From contig SCTP01000252.1 in the NCBI GenBank assembly GCA_004322325.1, positions 1-10,404 on the forward strand: a stretch of 10,404 nt of DNA, in the 5' to 3' direction. Below, piece after piece: positions 6,378-10,404 of the stretch. The translations under genes were made by a program, and so were the position numbers. Origin of the DNA: Gammaproteobacteria bacterium (GTDB lineage: Bacteria; Pseudomonadota; Gammaproteobacteria; DSM-16500). Positions within the stretch are counted from its first letter, which is position 1, and each line of letters begins with the position of its first letter. A model generated the notes under the pieces. It was not told where the DNA came from and did not search any database. It saw only the letters and a list, made by a program, of their open reading frames with translations.

Positions 6378-6422
6378 TTCCTTCTGCTTTTTCTGGTAAA
6401 AACCAGAAAAAAGCGGAAGGAA
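6378..6422 (+). terminator. Strong hairpin terminator after rpoZ
   Basis: The arm starting TTCCTTCTGC (6378-6397) pairs with ACCAGAAAAAAGCGGAAGGAA (6402-6422) around an AAAA loop, giving about 20 pairs with one G-T pair and one bulged A. The downstream TTGTTAATTTC is only moderately T-rich. It begins 8 nt after the rpoZ stop, and is best read as the end of the hldE-gmk-rpoZ unit. Confidence 0.6.
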
Positions 6423-6513
6423 TTGTTAATTTCTCAATCAGTTACCCCGCATCCCGCCTAATTAATCCTCACCCGCTTTATCAATGTTAAAATAATAAAA
6501 TAAGAAATGATAA

Positions 6514-6518
6514 GGGAG
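6514..6518 (+). promoter_or_regulatory. Ribosome binding site selecting the ATG at 6527
   Basis: GGGAG ends 8 nt before the ATG at 6527. The alternative GTG at 6518 overlaps the site itself and cannot use it. Confidence 0.5.
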
Positions 6519-6526
6519 TGGGACTA

Positions 6527-6778
6527 ATGAAAATAAAAAGATGGCTGTTTGTTTTGGTATTTTTTGTCACTTCTAATGCCTACGCAGAATATTATCTCGT
6601 AGAATCCGCACCCTCGGAAGCCATTCCGGTAACGAGTTGCGAATGTAGCTACCAATATCGCCCTCCCTGCTATTCTCCCCCCACTTACATCTACATCCAC
6701 TCCTCTGCCCCGTATCGGCACCATCCGCATACTTATTCTGCTGGCGTGAGCGAATACGCATGGATTGGTGATCCATAA
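6527..6778 (+). CDS. Small secreted Tyr/Pro/Cys-rich protein (83 aa), unknown function
   Basis: I do not recognise a family. The start is the ATG at 6527. Residues 1-20 (MKIKRWLFVLVFFVTSNAYA) form a clear Sec signal peptide: Lys/Arg N-region, hydrophobic core and an A-Y-A cleavage site. The mature part of about 63 residues starts EYYLVESAPSE, has three cysteines in TSCECSYQYRPPCYSPP, and is rich in Tyr, Pro, Ser and His, including YIYIHSSAPYRHHPHTYS. It has no lipobox cysteine and no second membrane segment, so the product should be periplasmic or exported. The odd cysteine count allows one disulphide plus a free thiol or a dimer link. It lies between the rpoZ terminator and argD, 39 bp before argD, and may share a transcript with it. 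A clear promoter was not found. Confidence 0.65.
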   Translation: MKIKRWLFVLVFFVTSNAYAEYYLVESAPSEAIPVTSCECSYQYRPPCYSPPTYIYIHSSAPYRHHPHTYSAGVSEYAWIGDP

Positions 6779-6817
6779 TACGCTATCATCATGCGCAAAA
6801 TTTAAGGAACCTCTTTT

Positions 6818-7990
6818 ATGTCGACTTCTAAAGTCATGCCTACTTATTACAATCAAATGCCCGTCTCATTCGAATACGGCCGCGGCGCATGGTTATGGGA
6901 TAAAGAGGGGAATTCCTATTTAGATAGCCTAGCGGGCATTGCAGTTTGCGCCCTAGGTCACGCTCATCCGGCGGTGACGCACACCATTATCGAGCAAGCA
7001 GGAAAACTGCTGCATACTTCTAATACTTATATTATCGCCAAGCAAGTGGAGCTTGCTGAGAAACTCACGCACGTGGCTGGGATGGAGCAAGCCTATTTTT
7101 GTAATTCAGGGGCTGAAGCGAATGAAGCAGCGATCAAACTAGCACGGCTTTATGCCAAGAAAAAAGAGATCACTGAGCCTGTTATTATTACGATGAAAAA
7201 TTCATTCCATGGTCGCACCATGGCCACGTTGAGCGCATCGGGAACCGAGCGTATCCAAATGGGATTTGAGCCGTTGGTAAAAGATTTCATTTACGTGACG
7301 TTAAATGATAAAACAGAATTAGCGACGGCTATCCAACAACATCAAGCCAATATCATTGCGATTATGTTAGAACCCATTCAAGGCGATGGGGGTATACAAG
7401 CGGCTACAGAAGATTACCTGACTCATGTGCGCCAACTGTGCGATCAACATGACTGGCTGCTGATATTTGATGAAATACAAACAGGATTAGGAAGAACAGG
7501 AAAGTGGTTTTGTCATCAGCATACGTCAGTTAAGCCGGATGTCATGACAGTAGCAAAAGCCTTGGCGAATGGATTGCCGATTGGTGCGTGTTTAGCGCGG
7601 GATAAAGCTTGCAATCTTTTTGGGCCGGGGAAGCATGGATCCACGTTTGGTGGCAATCCATTTGTTTGTGCCGTGGCTTGTACAGTGATAGAGACCATGG
7701 AAAAAGAGAATATTGTCGACAATGCGAGGCAGGTGGGAGATTATCTGCTAGATAAATTAAAAACAGACTTAAAGCATCCAGCGATAACAGATGTACGCGG
7801 GCGCGGGTTGATGATTGGGATAGAATTAGACAAACCTTGTATGGAATTAACCGCGAAAGGGTTAAAAAATTATCTCCTATTTAATATCACCGCCAATAAA
7901 GTGATACGATTATTACCGCCTCTTATTATAACGAGGGACGAGGCGAATGAGATTGTGATAAGGCTGGAACAGGTATTGACGACGAAGTAA
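6818..7990 (+). CDS. argD: Acetylornithine aminotransferase family (ArgD), PLP class III
   Basis: This is a pyridoxal-phosphate enzyme of the class III aminotransferases. ArgD moves an amino group from glutamate to N-acetylglutamate semialdehyde in arginine synthesis, and in several bacteria the same enzyme also does the succinyldiaminopimelate step of lysine/peptidoglycan synthesis. It is full length at 390 aa. Visible signature parts are YLDSLAGIAVCALGHAHP (34-51), FCNSGAEANEAAIKLAR (94-110), NSFHGRTMATLSASG (128-142), the PLP ring-binding IFDEIQTGLGRTGK (216-229), the Schiff-base lysine Lys247 in TVAKALANGLPIGA, and GSTFGGNPFVCA (274-285). AAGGA (about 6804) precedes the ATG by 9 nt. No other arginine gene is in the window, so the physiological substrate is not settled. 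Its last 65 bp overlap a convergent gene. Confidence 0.9.
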   Translation: MSTSKVMPTYYNQMPVSFEYGRGAWLWDKEGNSYLDSLAGIAVCALGHAHPAVTHTIIEQAGKLLHTSNTYIIAKQVELAEKLTHVAGMEQAYFCNSGAEANEAAIKLARLYAKKKEITEPVIITMKNSFHGRTMATLSASGTERIQMGFEPLVKDFIYVTLNDKTELATAIQQHQANIIAIMLEPIQGDGGIQAATEDYLTHVRQLCDQHDWLLIFDEIQTGLGRTGKWFCHQHTSVKPDVMTVAKALANGLPIGACLARDKACNLFGPGKHGSTFGGNPFVCAVACTVIETMEKENIVDNARQVGDYLLDKLKTDLKHPAITDVRGRGLMIGIELDKPCMELTAKGLKNYLLFNITANKVIRLLPPLIITRDEANEIVIRLEQVLTTK

Positions 7991-8933
7991 GAACTGGCGA
8001 TGACGCTAATGATGGTGGAGGAGGTGCAGGCACGCGAGAACGTGCAGAAGCGCCTATTGCGAGACTTACCGTTGCCATTGAGCCGCCTCTAACTGTTGGC
8101 GTGGAAGCATTATTAGCTGCATAATCCTTCCGAAGCGTCTCCATCACTTCTTCTTCCGTGAGTTCTTTAAAGGGATTCCAAATGCGTTGCGCTATTTTTT
8201 TAAACGGATTTAGATTAAGCACATCAACCGTACGATAAAACGATCCTGCCCCTAAAATAAGCATTCCAACGAATACGAAAGGAGTCGGTGTTAAAATGCC
8301 TCCTATTAAATCGACTAAGCTTTGAATAAGTCGATGTCCTTTTTCTGCTAAATCTTTATTATAGGCACGTTGCCGGTTTATTAACTGAGTTAATTCTTTT
8401 GTTTCATTCTCTGAAACGACAACGCCATGCTTTAATTGATCGATGATCGCCTCTTTTTTATTTTTAATCTCTTGCTTGATTTCGCGCCCTATTTTAAATC
8501 GATTATATAAAGCCTTCCCAAAATCCCACGCATCTTCTAGGAAAGATTTAATCGTACCAGCTAAAATGAAAAACGCCGCCGTCACCACCGTTGCCACCAC
8601 CATCACAAAAGTAGCTGTTACAGCTAAAGCGCTTAATGCGATATCACCTAGATATAAAGCAGTTTTCACCCCTTGGCTGGCTTTCGATTCTTCACTAAAT
8701 TTAAAGGTGGTAACAATTTTAACAAAATTAAGCGGAAGGATAAGCGCCGCCGCAAATAAAGACACCCATCCTAACTGATTGGCAAATTTCTCAACAATAG
8801 GTATAAACGATTTGCTATTAAAGATGAGTTTTCGAATATTGAAGAAAATGTCTTCTATTTCACTGAGCACGCGTGTCCATGTATCTACTTTTTCGATACC
8901 TTTTTCTAATTTTGCACGAAAACTCTGCGGCAT
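7926..8933 (-). CDS. Multi-span membrane protein with Pro/Ser-rich tail, unknown function
   Basis: I do not recognise a family for this 335-aa protein. Its start is the ATG at 8933, because GGAGG (8945-8941) is 7 nt before it but only 1 nt before the other ATG at 8939. A helical N-terminus (1-50) is followed by a hydrophobic segment near 53-73, a long hydrophobic stretch near 92-127 that could be one or two spans, a charged helical stretch rich in Lys/Glu (140-205), and another hydrophobic segment near 205-231. NPFK occurs twice (242 and 253), then KELTEEEVMETLRK, an acidic helix. The last 50 residues are Ala/Pro/Ser-rich (PAPPPPSLASSPVLTSSS...HSPRPSL). Hydrophobic pairs and a disordered polar tail are common in Legionella and Coxiella type IV effectors, but this is inference. 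It overlaps argD tail to tail. The 134-bp spacer upstream has a TATACT box (8990-8985) without a good -35. Confidence 0.8.
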   Translation of the reverse strand: MPQSFRAKLEKGIEKVDTWTRVLSEIEDIFFNIRKLIFNSKSFIPIVEKFANQLGWVSLFAAALILPLNFVKIVTTFKFSEESKASQGVKTALYLGDIALSALAVTATFVMVVATVVTAAFFILAGTIKSFLEDAWDFGKALYNRFKIGREIKQEIKNKKEAIIDQLKHGVVVSENETKELTQLINRQRAYNKDLAEKGHRLIQSLVDLIGGILTPTPFVFVGMLILGAGSFYRTVDVLNLNPFKKIAQRIWNPFKELTEEEVMETLRKDYAANNASTPTVRGGSMATVSLAIGASARSRVPAPPPPSLASSPVLTSSSIPVPALSQSHSPRPSL

Positions 8934-8940
8934 AAACATC

Positions 8941-8945
8941 CCTCC
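8941..8945 (-). promoter_or_regulatory. Ribosome binding site fixing the start at 8933
   Basis: GGAGG on the minus strand. It is 7 nt from the second ATG (8933) and only 1 nt from the first (8939), so the second is the likely start. Confidence 0.65.
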
Positions 8946-9067
8946 ACTCGCTCTAGCTGATGTTTTTATCTTCTTAATGCCTAAAGTATATGATGAGGAG
9001 ATGAAAGGAATATTAATAATATTTCCCTAAGTTAGAAGAATTGTACATTATTTAGCATCTTTCTATT

Positions 9068-9769
9068 TTAATGCAAGCATCCCCTGTGCTCGCCTACATT
9101 TCCCACAAAAAACCGCTCCAACCCACCCTTCATAAACGCCACCACTGATTGACAGCATATCCCCGCTCCATACCCCGCCATCAACCCCACATTCAACACC
9201 ATCACCGCCAGAAAAAATAATTCCATCCGCTCTTCCGTTTGATGAGATGACATTTCATGCAAGGCAAAATCCAGCAACTCTTCATATTGACCCGCCAACA
9301 TCGCTTCTATTTGCTTTATTTTTTCTTCCGCAATCGGCTGCTCTTTCAATTTCCACACCCCACCTTCTTTCATCGCCGCTTTTTCAATATCTTCCGACAC
9401 AGAAAAAATTAAATCTCGCTTATCATCCGCTTCTTCTCCTAATTTGCTCACCAATTCATCCATCGCCTCTCCCCGATTCGCTGCCTTGGTGACATTAACC
9501 GATACGAGATCCGTATAAAAAGACAAACCCTCATTCGCTGCTTCTATCAATAATTCCGGTGCACGTTGCATATGTTTCATGCGCTCTTCCAGGGGTAACC
9601 GCGAAATAATCGTTTTGATGAACAAACACCCGAAATAAAATAAATCATGAAAATCACTTTCAGGAAGTTGATGTAACTTAAATGCCATCGCAATCAGCTC
9701 GGGCATGGATTTATCTCCTTTCATTAAAAATGATTCAATTTCTTGCACGGGAATATTATCGATATTCAT
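9068..9769 (-). CDS. Helical protein with C-terminal hydrophobic segment, unknown function
   Basis: This is a 233-aa protein whose family I do not recognise. It starts MNIDNIPVQEIESFLMKGD; GAGGTGA lies a few bases before the ATG at 9769. Residues 1-180 are helical and acidic, with LPLEERMKHMQRAPELLIEA, a Lys/Glu/Asp-rich middle (EEADDKRDLIFSVSEDIEKA) and QIEAMLAGQYEELLDFALHE. A hydrophobic stretch at about 183-213 (MELFFLAVMVLNVG...GICCQSVVAFM) could cross or insert into a membrane; it includes a Cys-Cys pair. A short basic/polar end follows (HRGCLH). No signal peptide. The start is only 14 nt after the miaA stop, so it is probably read from the miaA transcript, in the place where hfq usually sits; it has no Sm-fold features and is not Hfq. 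Downstream, an imperfect AATATT hairpin near 9007-9026 lies in the spacer. Confidence 0.75.
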   Translation of the reverse strand: MNIDNIPVQEIESFLMKGDKSMPELIAMAFKLHQLPESDFHDLFYFGCLFIKTIISRLPLEERMKHMQRAPELLIEAANEGLSFYTDLVSVNVTKAANRGEAMDELVSKLGEEADDKRDLIFSVSEDIEKAAMKEGGVWKLKEQPIAEEKIKQIEAMLAGQYEELLDFALHEMSSHQTEERMELFFLAVMVLNVGLMAGYGAGICCQSVVAFMKGGLERFFVGNVGEHRGCLH

Positions 9770-9783
9770 GGTCTCACCTCATG

Positions 9784-10404
9784 TTAAGTTAATGTTATTT
9801 GATTAATGACTGTTGCTACCTGCATAAATAAATCGTTCGCTTCACTGTCAAACAGTGTCAGCGTCGGCCATGTTCGCAACCACGTCATTTGCCGCTTGGC
9901 CAATTGACGCGTTGCTGCTATCGCTTGCTGACACATATCGTCATAATGCAATTGTCCTTCACAATACGCCCATGCTTGCCGATACCCGACGGAACGAATC
10001 GAGGGTAAATCGGCAGAAAGATCTCCACGCTCATATAAACGCTGCACTTCATCGATAAAACCAGCGGCCAACATTTGCTGAAAACGAGCTGCAATACGTT
10101 CATGCAAGCGCGCTCGCTCGGAAGGCATCAGCGCGAGCGAGACAATACGATACTGCGATAAAGGGTCCGTATCTTCCGCTTGCCAGGCGGTGATAGTTTT
10201 TCCCGTCAGTTGATATACTTCTAATGCCCGTTGTATCCGCTGACTATCACGCGGATGAATGCGCTCACCGGCTAACGGATCCACCGCTGCTAATTCAGCA
10301 TGCAATACTTCCCAACCTTCACGATCTGCCCGGGCTTGCAGTGCAGCGCGCAAAGCCGCATCGGCGCGCGGGAGTGAGGCTAATCCTTGCATGAGCACAC
10401 GGAA
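9784..10404 (-). CDS. miaA: tRNA dimethylallyltransferase, C-terminal two thirds (cut by window edge)
   Basis: MiaA attaches a dimethylallyl group to N6 of adenosine 37 in tRNAs that read UNN codons, improving decoding. The frame is open to the window edge (beginning FRVLMQGLASLPRADAALR), so the N-terminal P-loop part lies outside. Visible family parts are GWEVLHAELAAVDPLAGERIHPRDSQRIQRALEVY (tRNA-interaction region), LTGKTITAW, the helical insertion AARFQQMLAAGFIDEVQ, LPSIRSVGYRQAW, and the C-terminal RQLAKRQMTWLR. All are in the usual order, and the end falls at the expected place. About 206 residues are seen; the full protein is usually about 310. The next gene starts 14 nt downstream and is not hfq. 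Confidence 0.95.
   Translation of the reverse strand, partial: FRVLMQGLASLPRADAALRAALQARADREGWEVLHAELAAVDPLAGERIHPRDSQRIQRALEVYQLTGKTITAWQAEDTDPLSQYRIVSLALMPSERARLHERIAARFQQMLAAGFIDEVQRLYERGDLSADLPSIRSVGYRQAWAYCEGQLHYDDMCQQAIAATRQLAKRQMTWLRTWPTLTLFDSEANDLFMQVATVINQITLT

Noticed and set aside
6524..6856. 110-codon minus-strand frame across the small secreted gene
   Set aside because: It has no ribosome site and runs antisense into argD; the plus-strand frame has a signal peptide and ribosome site.
9007..9026. Imperfect AATATT hairpin as terminator of the 9068-9769 gene
   Set aside because: The stem is almost only A/T with a bulge and is followed by just TTTC, so it is too weak to call.
8443..9030. 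Two plus-strand frames of 111 and 83 codons
   Set aside because: They are the antisense of the membrane protein gene and its upstream spacer, and contain no recognisable features.

Overview
The window looks like a chromosomal segment of a gammaproteobacterium. Its housekeeping genes are the two-domain HldE, WaaA, Gmk, the omega subunit RpoZ, an ArgD-type aminotransferase and MiaA. They are interleaved with AT-rich genes of unknown function: a Sel1-like repeat protein, a multi-span membrane protein with a Pro/Ser-rich tail, and a helical protein after miaA. There is also a toxin-antitoxin pair. This mix, and a PmrA-like repeat upstream of the Sel1-like gene, point to a host-associated member of the Legionellales/Coxiellaceae group. 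That placement is an inference and was not tested by a search.

Layout. 1-1187 (minus) is a Sel1-like repeat gene that runs off the left edge. 1188-1825 holds one small minus-strand gene (1399-1608), two hairpins and short palindromes. 1826-2529 (plus) is a HigB/HigA-type toxin-antitoxin pair ending 5 nt from the stop of the convergent waaA gene (2535-3794, minus). waaA is divergent from a compact plus-strand run: hldE (3925-5361), gmk (5365-5982) and rpoZ (6050-6370), closed by a strong hairpin. A small secreted protein (6527-6778) and argD (6818-7990) follow on the plus strand. The rest is on the minus strand: a membrane protein (7926-8933) overlapping the argD 3' end by 65 bp, a helical protein (9068-9769), and the C-terminal part of miaA (9784-10404), cut by the right edge.

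How the genes work together. waaA and hldE form a divergent lipopolysaccharide inner-core locus: HldE makes the ADP-heptose precursor and WaaA adds Kdo to lipid A. gmk and rpoZ are the usual guanylate kinase/omega pair, but the spoT gene that commonly follows rpoZ is absent. miaA is likewise not followed by hfq, its usual neighbour. Both conserved clusters therefore end in lineage-specific genes. The most interesting material is the Sel1-like gene with its PmrA-like promoter repeat, the 13-bp two-stem hairpin at 1643-1678, the membrane and helical proteins at 7926-9769 (possible secreted effectors), and the 12-bp perfect inverted repeat across the gmk stop codon. I found no tRNA, rRNA, CRISPR array or insertion sequence.
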